A DNA stretch of 64,000 nucleotides from Geoalkalibacter sp. (GCF_030605225.1 NZ_JAUWAV010000014.1:1-64000), one strand, 5' to 3'; positions 8,352-17,857 are shown, counted from the first letter of the stretch. The notes: generated by a model not told the origin, from the sequence alone. Numbers and translations are program-made.

Positions 8352-9344
8352 TCAATAGGACGAGGGCGGCGCCGCGGAGGTACCGCGCGAAACGGGTTTT
8401 TCCGGAACAAAGATGCTTTTTTCCGGAACCCAGCGATAGCCGCCGGCATCCCAGATTTCTTCCAGGATGTTCCAGTCCATGTGCACCCCCTTCATTTCGT
8501 CGAGGGTGTCGGAGGCTTCGAGCATCTCCGCGTCGTCGATCACTCCGTCGCCGTTGAGATCCGCCCAGAGAATCGGCGCCACCCTGATTTCCGCCGCGCC
8601 CTCCGTCGGCATCTGGACGCTGCGGCCCTTGGGACCATCCTTGGGGCTGACCACGATCTCGCCGCCGAATTCCGCGCGGGTGCCGACCACGACCTCGGGG
8701 GCGACCCTGAGGCGATAGACCACATGGGGCCGCTCCTCGCCGGGCTTGATCATCCAGCGTGCCACCCCTTCCTCATTGTCCAGACTCGAAGGCGGCGGAC
8801 TGGCTTCGATAAGCTGCCAGCCCTTGGGAAAATGCTCGCGCAGGATGAACCCCTTGGCGGTGGTATCGGCCGTCAGGCGAAGGCGCACCGGAATCACCGT
8901 ACCGGGAGCGGCGTAATTGGGCAAAAGACGCTGGGCGGAGAATTTATCGGGAGACAATTCTTCCTGGCGACCCACCAGGACATACGTCAGACCGGCGACC
9001 AGCAAGGTCAGAAGCACGAGAAACGGCAACCGGCGAAGAAATACGGGAGTGGGCGCCTTGACCTTGGCCTCGGTTTCACTCGGCGTTTCGGACACCGCGG
9101 CGGCCGCCGCGTCGGGCACCGCCTTTTCCAGGATCTCCTCGACGGAGACTTCCAGCGCCTCGGCCAGACGCAGGGCGTTTTCCCGCTTGATACTCGGATA
9201 GCGGTTGTTTTCCCAGCGCGACACCGTATCGGTGGTCACGCCGACCACCTTGGCCACGTAGAGCTGCGTGAGCTTTTTTTCTTCGCGAATGCGCCGGATG
9301 GCCTCACTGTCGAGATTGACCATCGGTGGCAGGATCGGCTTCAT
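8352..9344 (-). CDS. Membrane-tethered XRE-family regulator with periplasmic domain and EF-hand loop
   Basis: 330 residues. Residues 12-68 form an XRE helix-turn-helix (KKLTQLYVAKVVGVTTDTVSRWENNR). A transmembrane helix follows at about 108-128 (LPFLVLLTLLVAGLTYVLV). The C-terminal 200 residues, which should face the periplasm, start with a beta-rich segment resembling conserved-repeat/DUF11-like folds and then carry DLNGDGVIDDAE (about 259-270), which has acidic or Asn/Asp ligands at EF-hand positions 1, 3, 5, 9 and 12. The design suggests a one-component sensor that binds DNA at the membrane and reads an outside signal, possibly calcium. Target genes unknown. Start ATG 9344 follows GAGG by five bases; the second Met at residue 8 is possible. 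Confidence 0.82.
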   Translation of the reverse strand: MKPILPPMVNLDSEAIRRIREEKKLTQLYVAKVVGVTTDTVSRWENNRYPSIKRENALRLAEALEVSVEEILEKAVPDAAAAAVSETPSETEAKVKAPTPVFLRRLPFLVLLTLLVAGLTYVLVGRQEELSPDKFSAQRLLPNYAAPGTVIPVRLRLTADTTAKGFILREHFPKGWQLIEASPPPSSLDNEEGVARWMIKPGEERPHVVYRLRVAPEVVVGTRAEFGGEIVVSPKDGPKGRSVQMPTEGAAEIRVAPILWADLNGDGVIDDAEMLEASDTLDEMKGVHMDWNILEEIWDAGGYRWVPEKSIFVPEKPVSRGTSAAPPSSY

Positions 9345-9441
9345 AATTTCCTCAAACGGGAAAAATCACGCCACTTTACCAGATATGGCCGGCAGCCGCA
9401 AACGGCAAAGCACGATCACGCGCGGGACGGAAGGCGAACGC

Positions 9442-12000
9442 TCAGGGCAGGGAGGGGATTTGCGGCGCGGCCTGGAAGGGACAGATGTCCTTGAGCGCGA
9501 AGCCGGCACGGAGCAGATCGGTGAATTGCTCGACGCTGGTGGGCCGCCCGAAATAAAAGCCCTGCAATTCGTCGCATTGGCGGGCGATGAGAAATTCGAG
9601 CTGCTGGCGTGTTTCAACGCCCTCGGCGATGACTTTGATGTTGAGGCTGTGCGCCACGGCGATGACGGCATCGACGATGGCCGCATTGTCCATATCCGAG
9701 GTCACGTCGCGCACGAAGGATTGCGCGATCTTGAGCCGGTCGAAGGGAAAATGCTTGAGATAGCTCAGGGAGGAATAACCCGTGCCGAAATCGTCGATGG
9801 CCAGATTGACACCGCGCACCTTGATGTCGGTGAGGGTCATGATGGTCACATCGGCATTTTCCATGATGGTGCTTTCGGTCAGCTCCAGCTCCAGACAGCC
9901 GGGGTCGAAGCCGGTCTCCGCCAGCACATGGTCGATCATGTCGATGAAACAGGGGTGATTGAACTGGCGCGCCGAGATGTTGACCGCCAGACGCATGGCG
10001 GGGAAACCGAGGTTTTTCCATTCCTTGGCCTGCCGGCAGGCGCAAAGGAGCACCCACTGGCCGATGCTCAGGATCAGGCCGGTTTCCTCGGCGATGCCGA
10101 TGAATTTTTCCGGCGTCAACACCCCCAATTCCGGGTGATCCCAGCGCAGCAGCGCCTCCATGCCGACCATGCGCCCGGTGCGCAGATCCAGTTGCGGCTG
10201 GTAGAGCAGAAACAGCTCGTCGCGCTCCAGGGCCTTGCGCAGGCTGGTTTCGACCTGCATCCGCTCCTGTACCCGGGCATTCATCTCCTGGGAAAAAAAC
10301 TGATAGGTGTTCTTGCCCCGCTCCTTGGCCTGATACATGGCAATGTCGGCATGGCGCAGCAAGATGCCCGGCTCCGCACCGTCCTCCGGAAACACCGCGA
10401 TACCAATGCTGGTGGTGATGAAAACCTCCTGCTCATCGAGTTGCACCGGGCCGGCCAGGGTTTGCAGAATTTTCTGCGCGACCCCCGCCGCCCCCTCCTC
10501 CCGATCGAGTTCGGCGAGCACCACGACGAATTCGTCGCCGCCCAGCCGCGCAACGGTGTCGGTGTGCCGCACGCTGGCCACCAGCCGCTCCGCGGTGACC
10601 TGAAGCAGTTTGTCGCCACAGGCATGACCGAGGGTATCGTTGATGGATTTGAAGCGATCCAGGTCGAGAAACATGACGGCCGTTTCATTCCCGTTGCGCC
10701 GCGCCCGCGACAGGGCGCGCTCCAGCCGATCCAGCAGCAGGGTGCGGTTGGGCAAGCCGGTCAGCACGTCGTAATACGCCAGATGCTGGATTTCCCGGTC
10801 CGCGCGCTGCCGCTCGATCGCAACCGCGAGCACGTTGGCCACCGACTGCAGAAACAAAAGATCCTCGCGTCCGAAGGATCGATCCTGGGCGACATAGACG
10901 CCAAGCACCCCGAAGGGACGCGGCTGGCCGGGGATGGAGACGCAGGCGGCCTGCGTCACGGCCTGATCGGGCAGCGGCGGGCAGATGCTCAGGGTATGAT
11001 GCTCGGGAGCGGAAAAAACCACGGGGCGGTTGGCCTCCAGCAGGGTCAGCCCCTCCAGGGTGCGCGTGCTGCATGTCGAAGCAGCCGCCTGTTCAGCTTC
11101 ATCAGTCCACCCGCAGGCGGCACGCACCTGCAAGAGGCGCCCGTCGGGGACCAGTTCCATCACCCGGCAGGCCGAGCCGCCGAGAAGATCGGCCACCGAA
11201 CGCACCACCTTGACCATCAACTGATCGACCGCCATCCCCCCCAGAGCGTCGCGTCCCAATTCCGCCACCAGGGCCTGCTGGTTGACGCGCGCCTGGATTT
11301 CCAGATCGGCGCGGGAACGATCCTGCAAATTTTTCAGACAATTGCGCAGGGTGATCTGCGAACGGCCGGCGTGCTCGCAGCTAAAGGGCACGAAGTAGAA
11401 ATTCTCGTGGAACTGGCGGCCGAAAATCACCAGCGGATGGACGCAGAGCAGATCGAGCAGAGCCGCGTTATCCATGAAGCGCAGATCATACTGGCAGAGC
11501 ATTTCGCAGTTCTGCTCCCGGACCAGCGCATGGAGCTGCCGCTTGAAGGCGATACGCTCCTGGGGCTGGGCGAGAAATTCGAGGGAAAACACCCTCTCGC
11601 TGGTCAGACGCAGGCCGGAATAACCCTGCTGCCGGGCCAATTGCAGCTGCGCGCGGAAATGCTCGGCGAAAATATCAATAAGAGGTCGATCCAGGGGCAC
11701 TTGCGGAGTGAAGGCCGGGATGAAACAGATCTGCTCCGGCGCGTGCCGGGCGAGTTCAGGCAGATCGAGGGATCGGCGCACTTGTTCGGAGTTCCGATGG
11801 CTGGTCAAATAAAGTATTTTTTCGCCACGCTCCAGCCCATCCCGAACAAAATCGCGCAGCACCCAGCGATGGTCCTCGTCGGAATCGAAAAAAAATCCGA
11901 CATTCTGCCCGGGCGGGATGCGCAGCAGGGGAGCCGTCGCCACGCCGGACACCGGAAGGGCAGGTATTTGGCCGGAATCGGCTCTATCCGCATAGGACAT
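9442..12000 (-). CDS. MEDS-GAF-GGDEF-EAL protein (cyclic di-GMP synthesis/breakdown)
   Basis: 852 residues. N-terminal MEDS sensory domain at about 28-195 (GQNVGFFFDSDEDHRWVLRDF, as in DcmR-type sensors), a GAF domain at about 225-395, GGDEF at about 425-585 with an intact RLGGDEFVV active site, and EAL at about 600-845 with GMEALLRW, LAVNIS, LELTES, AIDDFGTGYSSL and AEGVET all present. Both catalytic halves look intact, so the protein could make or degrade cyclic di-GMP; which dominates cannot be told. No transmembrane helix is seen, so it is cytoplasmic. Cyclic di-GMP commonly controls pili and surface attachment, which suits the pilus genes in the window. Stands alone on this strand. Confidence 0.93.
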   Translation of the reverse strand: MSYADRADSGQIPALPVSGVATAPLLRIPPGQNVGFFFDSDEDHRWVLRDFVRDGLERGEKILYLTSHRNSEQVRRSLDLPELARHAPEQICFIPAFTPQVPLDRPLIDIFAEHFRAQLQLARQQGYSGLRLTSERVFSLEFLAQPQERIAFKRQLHALVREQNCEMLCQYDLRFMDNAALLDLLCVHPLVIFGRQFHENFYFVPFSCEHAGRSQITLRNCLKNLQDRSRADLEIQARVNQQALVAELGRDALGGMAVDQLMVKVVRSVADLLGGSACRVMELVPDGRLLQVRAACGWTDEAEQAAASTCSTRTLEGLTLLEANRPVVFSAPEHHTLSICPPLPDQAVTQAACVSIPGQPRPFGVLGVYVAQDRSFGREDLLFLQSVANVLAVAIERQRADREIQHLAYYDVLTGLPNRTLLLDRLERALSRARRNGNETAVMFLDLDRFKSINDTLGHACGDKLLQVTAERLVASVRHTDTVARLGGDEFVVVLAELDREEGAAGVAQKILQTLAGPVQLDEQEVFITTSIGIAVFPEDGAEPGILLRHADIAMYQAKERGKNTYQFFSQEMNARVQERMQVETSLRKALERDELFLLYQPQLDLRTGRMVGMEALLRWDHPELGVLTPEKFIGIAEETGLILSIGQWVLLCACRQAKEWKNLGFPAMRLAVNISARQFNHPCFIDMIDHVLAETGFDPGCLELELTESTIMENADVTIMTLTDIKVRGVNLAIDDFGTGYSSLSYLKHFPFDRLKIAQSFVRDVTSDMDNAAIVDAVIAVAHSLNIKVIAEGVETRQQLEFLIARQCDELQGFYFGRPTSVEQFTDLLRAGFALKDICPFQAAPQIPSLP

Positions 12001-12045
12001 GCAGAACCTCGAAAAGCATGGGATCTAGACTGTGGTCGCCCCCTT

Positions 12046-13341
12046 TCAGGAAGTACCCGCCTCGCGCCGCCGCCAGAACGCGGCCACCAGCGAGGTCAGC
12101 AGCACCGCACCCGCCAGCAGAGCCACGGAGACCAGCATCTGGTTGAGCAAGGCGGGACGCGCCAGCAGCACCAAACCCAAAAGCAGCATCAGGATACCGG
12201 ACAGCAGCTTGAGAACCCGGCCCTGCCACTCGCTGAGCTTGGCGGCGCCCAGGGTCAGGGTGAAGGTGACCAGAATCACCAGCAGAGGGATAACATAAAC
12301 CAGATTGTAGACGCAAAGAAACAGGTAATATTGCCAGGTGCTGAGCTCATGCAAGGTCAGTACCCGCGTGTAGACCATGGGAAAGCCCGCCGTGCACAGC
12401 AACTCGTACGTATTGGCGGCGGCGGCCAGAACAATGGTCGCGCCGATCAGCGACGGCAGGCTCGACGCCTTGAGCAGGCCGCGCATTCGCTGAAAGAGAC
12501 GCGGTTTGGCCGACTCGGGGATGGAGAGGCTGAGACCTTTTTTGAAAAAGAAAAAATCCTTGATGTTGATCGCGCCGATGGCAACGGCCATCACCCCCGC
12601 CGCCAGGGTCAGGCCGCGCAGTTGACCCAGGGAAAGAAAGAGATTGAGCCAGGCCGCCATGAACAGAAAATAGAACAAGCCGGAAAAAAAGATGAAAATT
12701 CCGCCGACGAGCAGCATGCGGGCGCGCGAGCGCAGATGCACCAGCAGGCTGAGCAGAAACAGCAGCACGAAAAAGGCACAGGGGTTGAAGCTGTCGAGCA
12801 GACCGACGATGACCGTGAACAGCGGCAGGGAAAGCCGCCTGCCGTCGACCTGGCCGACCCAGGGGATGAAAACCGTCGTGGCCTCCGGCTCCACCCTGTC
12901 CTGAGCCGCGACCGAGGGAACCAGCCGCCCCGCCGCCGCCAGCTCAAGGGTCGAGACACAGCCCTCCTCCAGGCAGCGAATCACGGCGGCCTCGATCCGG
13001 CGACCCTGCTCCAAGCCGAACCCGAACCAGGCATGCTCACCGATGAATATGGAGGGCGTGCTCACCGGGGCGTCGAAAATGTCGCTGAGCCTGACCAATT
13101 CCTGCAGATAAGCCGGGTCATGCCAGACATCGCGCACATCGAGGATGATTTCGGGATAGCGCTCCGTCAGGTGTCGCAGAAACACCTCGGCCTGGCGGCA
13201 GTGAGGGCAATTTTCGGCCGAGTAGACCAAAATCGCCACCCCCGGTCCACCCTGGTGTCCCTGCTCGCCCGCGGGCGCCGCCAAGGACCATGCGCTCGGC
13301 AGCATCGCCAGCAAGACCAACCATCGCCACACCTTGCCCAT
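12046..13341 (-). CDS. Glutaredoxin-like/CcdA-DsbD fusion, membrane thiol electron carrier
   Basis: 431 residues. A signal-like helix (1-22) leads to a thioredoxin-fold domain (about 33-130) with the redox pair in SAENCPHCRQAEVF and the cis-Pro segment STPSIFIG. From about residue 180 there are six or more transmembrane helices with FNPCAFFVLLFL and ELLCTAGFP, the paired cysteines that pass electrons in CcdA/DsbD cores. The protein would move reducing power across the inner membrane to its own periplasmic glutaredoxin-like head and on to client disulfides, perhaps in c-type cytochrome maturation, given the ccsA-resB genes further along. The order (head first, core second) is reversed from the usual C-terminal head of DsbD. 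Start ATG 13341 has GGAGAGG upstream. Confidence 0.88.
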   Translation of the reverse strand: MGKVWRWLVLLAMLPSAWSLAAPAGEQGHQGGPGVAILVYSAENCPHCRQAEVFLRHLTERYPEIILDVRDVWHDPAYLQELVRLSDIFDAPVSTPSIFIGEHAWFGFGLEQGRRIEAAVIRCLEEGCVSTLELAAAGRLVPSVAAQDRVEPEATTVFIPWVGQVDGRRLSLPLFTVIVGLLDSFNPCAFFVLLFLLSLLVHLRSRARMLLVGGIFIFFSGLFYFLFMAAWLNLFLSLGQLRGLTLAAGVMAVAIGAINIKDFFFFKKGLSLSIPESAKPRLFQRMRGLLKASSLPSLIGATIVLAAAANTYELLCTAGFPMVYTRVLTLHELSTWQYYLFLCVYNLVYVIPLLVILVTFTLTLGAAKLSEWQGRVLKLLSGILMLLLGLVLLARPALLNQMLVSVALLAGAVLLTSLVAAFWRRREAGTS

Positions 13342-13473
13342 GAACCTCTCCCCACCGAAAAAACTCGCCCAATTGCATCATTTTACCAACATCAATCAGG
13401 TCTGCCGGAAAGATGTCGCGCCCTCCGCGGCTCTTTACCGAAATGGCCCGCTTGGGGTATGTTGATCGGCATC

Positions 13474-14109
13474 ATGATCAAGGCGATTTTCTGGGACAAT
13501 GACGGGGTGCTGGTCGACACCGAACCCCTTTATTTTCAGGCCACCCGCGAGGTTCTGGCCGAAGCGGGCGTCGTGCTGAGCCGCGAGGAGTTCATCCGCA
13601 TTTCCCTGCGGGAAGGCCGCAGCGCCTTTGACCTGGCCCGCGACCAGGGCGCGGCGCCCGCCGCCCTCGAGGACATGCGCCGAGAGCGCAACCGCCGCTA
13701 TGCCGAGTTCCTCGCGCAAGGCATCGCGCCCCTGCCCGGCGTCGCGGACACCCTGAGCGCCCTGCACGGCCGCTGTCAAATGGCCATCGTCACCAGTTGC
13801 CTGCAAGAACACTTCGACCTTATTCATCGCCACACGAACATCCTGCATTACTTCGACTTCATTCTGACGCGCGAACACTACCGGCACACCAAACCCCACC
13901 CCGAACCCTACCTGAGCGCCCTGCGCCGCAGCGGCCTTTCACCCGGACAATGCCTAGTGATCGAAGACACGGAGCGCGGCCTCCATGCCGCCGACGCCGC
14001 CGGTCTCGCCTGCGCCGTGATCCCCAATGAACTGACCGCGGCGGGTGATTTCTCCAAGGCGTGCCGGGTACTGGACAGCATCCACCAGGTTGTCGACCTG
14101 CTCGACTGA
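13474..14109 (+). CDS. HAD-superfamily phosphatase (beta-phosphoglucomutase/phosphoglycolate phosphatase-like)
   Basis: 211 residues. Motif I WDNDGVLVDTE (nucleophile Asp plus acid Asp), a helical cap (about 15-85), motif II MAIVTSC, motif III Lys in HTKPHPEPY and motif IV VIEDTERGLHAA. This is the subclass I HAD layout of PGMB/Gph-like enzymes acting on sugar phosphates or phosphoglycolate; the substrate is not predictable. Start is uncertain: MIKAIFWDND at 13474 fits the family, but an in-frame ATG at 13459 with GGGG just ahead is possible. It is divergent from the CcdA fusion and ends 77 bases before the transglycosylase gene, which has its own candidate promoter. Confidence 0.85.
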   Translation: MIKAIFWDNDGVLVDTEPLYFQATREVLAEAGVVLSREEFIRISLREGRSAFDLARDQGAAPAALEDMRRERNRRYAEFLAQGIAPLPGVADTLSALHGRCQMAIVTSCLQEHFDLIHRHTNILHYFDFILTREHYRHTKPHPEPYLSALRRSGLSPGQCLVIEDTERGLHAADAAGLACAVIPNELTAAGDFSKACRVLDSIHQVVDLLD

Positions 14110-14124
14110 GCCCCCCCACGGATT

Positions 14125-14140
14125 CGGCACGAAAAGTGCA
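14125..14140 (+). promoter_or_regulatory. Candidate sigma-54 promoter of the lytic transglycosylase gene
   Basis: CGGCACGAAAAGTGCA has GG and GC separated by exactly ten bases and matches GGCACG-N4-NTGCA. A start near 14152 would give a 35-base leader to the ATG at 14187. It is weaker than consensus at the first base (C for T) and at -14. Confidence 0.55.
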
Positions 14141-14186
14141 AAGACAACCCCGGGGATGCAGTTCAGACCGACCCCGGGAGGCACCC

Positions 14187-14963
14187 ATGGCGATCCATCC
14201 GTTAAAACAACTGCGCGAGGCGCTGCTGTCCCCAGCAACCTCGCCGATTTCCCGCAACGGCGAAGCAGGCCAGGATTTCGCCGGCCTGCTCGATCGCACG
14301 CGGAGCGCCCATCAGCCTCTGTGCGGCGAACAGGCGCGCTCGCTGGCCGCGCTCATGAAACTGGAAATGATGGCCGGCTTGGTGTCCTGGGACGATGAGG
14401 GCAAAAAAGATCCCTCGCCGCTCGCGCAGCTTGCTTCCTTGCCGACGCTGCCGCGCTCCCCGGCGGCGAACCCCGAGCAAGTCCGTCAAAAATTCACGCT
14501 GATGTCGGAAAACCGTCCCGCGCCGGTGCGCCCGGCTTCCTTGCTCAAGGCCGAAAGCGGCAGTGATGCAGGCTCCCTGGATCAGATCGTGGACAAGGCG
14601 GCGCGGCGCTACCAGCTGGCGCCCGAGCTGATCAAGGCGGTCATCAAGGCGGAAAGCAGCTTCAACCCCAAAGCCGTCTCGCCCGCAGGCGCGCAGGGCC
14701 TGATGCAGCTGATGCCGGCCACGGCGCGCGAGCTCGGCGTGGACAATCCCTTCGACCCGGAACAAAATGTCATGGGCGGCACCCGTTATCTGCGCGATCT
14801 GCTCAATCGTTACGAGGGCGATCTGGACAAGGCCCTGGCCGCCTACAACTGGGGCATGGGCAATCTGGCGCGCAGCAACGGCCGCCTGCCCGAAGAAACC
14901 CGCAATTATCAGGTACGGGTCAAGCAGTATCTGGCCGAGTTCAACAACCGGCGTACCGCCTGA
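14187..14963 (+). CDS. Lytic murein transglycosylase (SLT domain), short form
   Basis: 258 residues. The first ~135 are low-complexity and linker-like. The SLT catalytic domain at about 140-255 contains PELIKAVIKAESSFNPKAVS with the catalytic Glu in AESSFN, GLMQLMPATARELG, NVMGGTRYLRDLL and AAYNWGMGNL. It cleaves peptidoglycan glycan strands to make 1,6-anhydro ends. It lacks a recognisable signal peptide, unlike stand-alone Slt70. Short SLT proteins without signals are often exported by flagellar or pilus machines to open the wall, and a sigma-54 promoter would agree with that, but this is inference. ATG 14187 has a strong GGGAGG site at 14176-14182. An in-frame extension upstream lacks one. 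Confidence 0.88.
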   Translation: MAIHPLKQLREALLSPATSPISRNGEAGQDFAGLLDRTRSAHQPLCGEQARSLAALMKLEMMAGLVSWDDEGKKDPSPLAQLASLPTLPRSPAANPEQVRQKFTLMSENRPAPVRPASLLKAESGSDAGSLDQIVDKAARRYQLAPELIKAVIKAESSFNPKAVSPAGAQGLMQLMPATARELGVDNPFDPEQNVMGGTRYLRDLLNRYEGDLDKALAAYNWGMGNLARSNGRLPEETRNYQVRVKQYLAEFNNRRTA

Positions 14964-14987
14964 CGACAAACCCGCTCCGACGTTCTC

Positions 14988-15032
14988 GGCAACCCCAAAT
15001 TTTTGAGAAATTTAGGGTTGCCATTTTTTTTT
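14988..15032 (+). terminator. Intrinsic terminator of the transglycosylase gene
   Basis: GGCAACCC and AAATTT pair with AAATTT and GGGTTGCC around a short loop, followed by A and nine T residues (15024-15032). It begins 25 bases after the stop codon. Its right arm and T run also hold the -35 region of the first small-RNA unit. Confidence 0.92.
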
Positions 15033-15046
15033 GTTTTGCATAAGAT
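15018..15046 (+). promoter_or_regulatory. Sigma-70-type promoter of small-RNA unit A
   Basis: -35 TTGCCA (15018-15023), exactly 17 bases, -10 TAAGAT (15041-15046). Predicted start near 15053. The -35 box lies inside the terminator hairpin of the preceding gene. Confidence 0.65.
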
Positions 15047-15052
15047 TGCGCC

Positions 15053-15122
15053 ATGTTCCCCGGACGGCCTGACCGTACGGGGTTTGCCCCGTGATTCCCC
15101 CTCCTTCACGGGGCATTTTTTT
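15053..15122 (+). ncRNA. Putative small RNA A (about 70 nt), first of three tandem units
   Basis: Between the promoter at 15018-15046 and a T7 run at 15116-15122 there are two hairpins. A 5' stem pairs CCCCGGACGG (15058-15067) with CCGTACGGGG (15073-15082, one mismatch). A 3' terminator stem pairs GCCCCGTGA (15086-15094) with TCACGGGGC (15106-15114). The terminator loop is UUCCCCCUCCU, complementary to Shine-Dalgarno GGAGG. No convincing gene fits, although a 13-codon leaderless frame starts at 15053. Units B and C repeat the plan with different 5' sequence but nearly the same terminator stem. Function as a trans-acting RNA is inferred from architecture. Confidence 0.6.
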
Positions 15123-15203
15123 ATTCAGCGCCACCCTTCCAATTCAAAGCCTCCCACCAGCACGCCCCAAATCCAGCAGAGGTTAATTTTTTTTATTTTT
15201 TTA

Positions 15204-15232
15204 TTGACAACAGTGCTTTTCTTTTCTATTTT
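15204..15232 (+). promoter_or_regulatory. Sigma-70 promoter of small-RNA unit B
   Basis: Perfect -35 TTGACA (15204-15209), 17-base spacer, -10 TATTTT (15227-15232), inside an AT-rich tract. Predicted start near 15239. This is the strongest promoter of the three units. Confidence 0.75.
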
Positions 15233-15238
15233 CTTAGA

Positions 15239-15335
15239 AGAAACAAATCGCATACAAGCCCTTGTGCGAACGCATACCCAGTAATACCGTACAACCCTTG
15301 GCCCCGCGCACCTCCCTGACGCGGGGCATTTTTTT
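15239..15335 (+). ncRNA. Putative small RNA B (about 97 nt), second tandem unit
   Basis: A 5' stem pairs TCGC (15248-15251) and ACAA with TTGT and GCGA (ends 15269), with a two-base bulge. The 3' terminator pairs GCCCCGCG (15301-15308) with CGCGGGGC (15320-15327), then A and seven T. The loop CACCUCCCUGA again carries CCUCC, complementary to GGAGG. The linker between hairpins (about 30 nt) is unstructured by eye. The terminator arms match those of units A and C except for compensating G-C/U-A style changes, which argues for conserved structure. Confidence 0.65.
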
Positions 15336-15336
15336 C

Positions 15337-15364
15337 TTGACTTAAATTCTTAAAGCAATAATAT
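15337..15364 (+). promoter_or_regulatory. Sigma-70-type promoter of small-RNA unit C
   Basis: -35 TTGACT (15337-15342), 16-base spacer, -10 TAATAT (15359-15364). It begins two bases after the T run of unit B, so the units are packed end to end. Predicted start near 15371. Confidence 0.6.
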
Positions 15365-15370
15365 TAAAAT

Positions 15371-15456
15371 CAATAAACAATTTTACACCGCCTGGTTTCA
15401 CCGAAATCAGCCGGTTTCGCCCCGTGTATCTCCTCCCTGGCACGGGGCATTTTTTT
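15371..15456 (+). ncRNA. Putative small RNA C (about 86 nt), third tandem unit
   Basis: A 5' stem pairs CCG-C-CTGGTTTC (15388-15399) with GAAATCAG-C-CGG (15403-15414), with one C-C mismatch and one G-U pair. The 3' terminator pairs GCCCCGTG (15419-15426) with CACGGGGC (15441-15448), followed by A and seven T. Its loop UAUCUCCUCCCUGG includes CUCCUCC, a perfect complement to the GGAGGAG ribosome site of the next gene (15513-15519) and to any strong Shine-Dalgarno. The following 70 bases to the YyaL start hold a TAAAAT -10-like box at 15490 and nothing else clear. Confidence 0.65.
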
Positions 15457-15526
15457 ATCCGCCCCCTCAAACTTCCTCCGAAATCGGGATAAAATAGGTA
15501 ATAAATTCGCTCCGGAGGAGTCACCC

Positions 15527-17659
<2,133 letters not shown>

Positions 17660-17666
17660 GCGATGT

Positions 17667-17855
17667 TTATTCCCCGGCGCGCGCCTTGTGATAAAAATCG
17701 ATGAGAAAATCGGCATCACGGGGCGAGAGGTCGAATTTGAATACGGCTTCCTGAACGAGTTTGCCCAGGGGCTGTCCGGGGTTTTCCTGCAAGTGCTCGG
17801 AGACCCAGCGAACGGCGCGGCGCAGATCTTCTCCCTCGGGCAACAATCCAGACAT
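17667..17855 (-). CDS. Small conserved protein of 62 residues, coupled to the pyrophosphatase gene
   Basis: MSGLLPEGEDLRRAVRWVSE begins an acidic, helical protein ending in DADFLIDFYHKARAGE. ATG 17855 is two bases past the stop of the pyrophosphatase gene, and its AAAGGAG site lies inside that gene, so translation is probably coupled. No signal peptide, cysteine motif or transmembrane helix. I do not recognise a named family. The tight link suggests a helper or regulator of the pyrophosphatase, but nothing in the sequence proves it. Confidence 0.75.
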   Translation of the reverse strand: MSGLLPEGEDLRRAVRWVSEHLQENPGQPLGKLVQEAVFKFDLSPRDADFLIDFYHKARAGE

Positions 17856-17857
17856 GC

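Noticed and set aside
9268-14109. A continuous plus-strand open frame of 1613 codons
   Set aside because: Only its last 212 codons (HAD phosphatase) are a real gene. The rest is opposite well-supported minus-strand genes and reads as low-complexity Gly/Gln/His-rich protein, an artefact of high GC.
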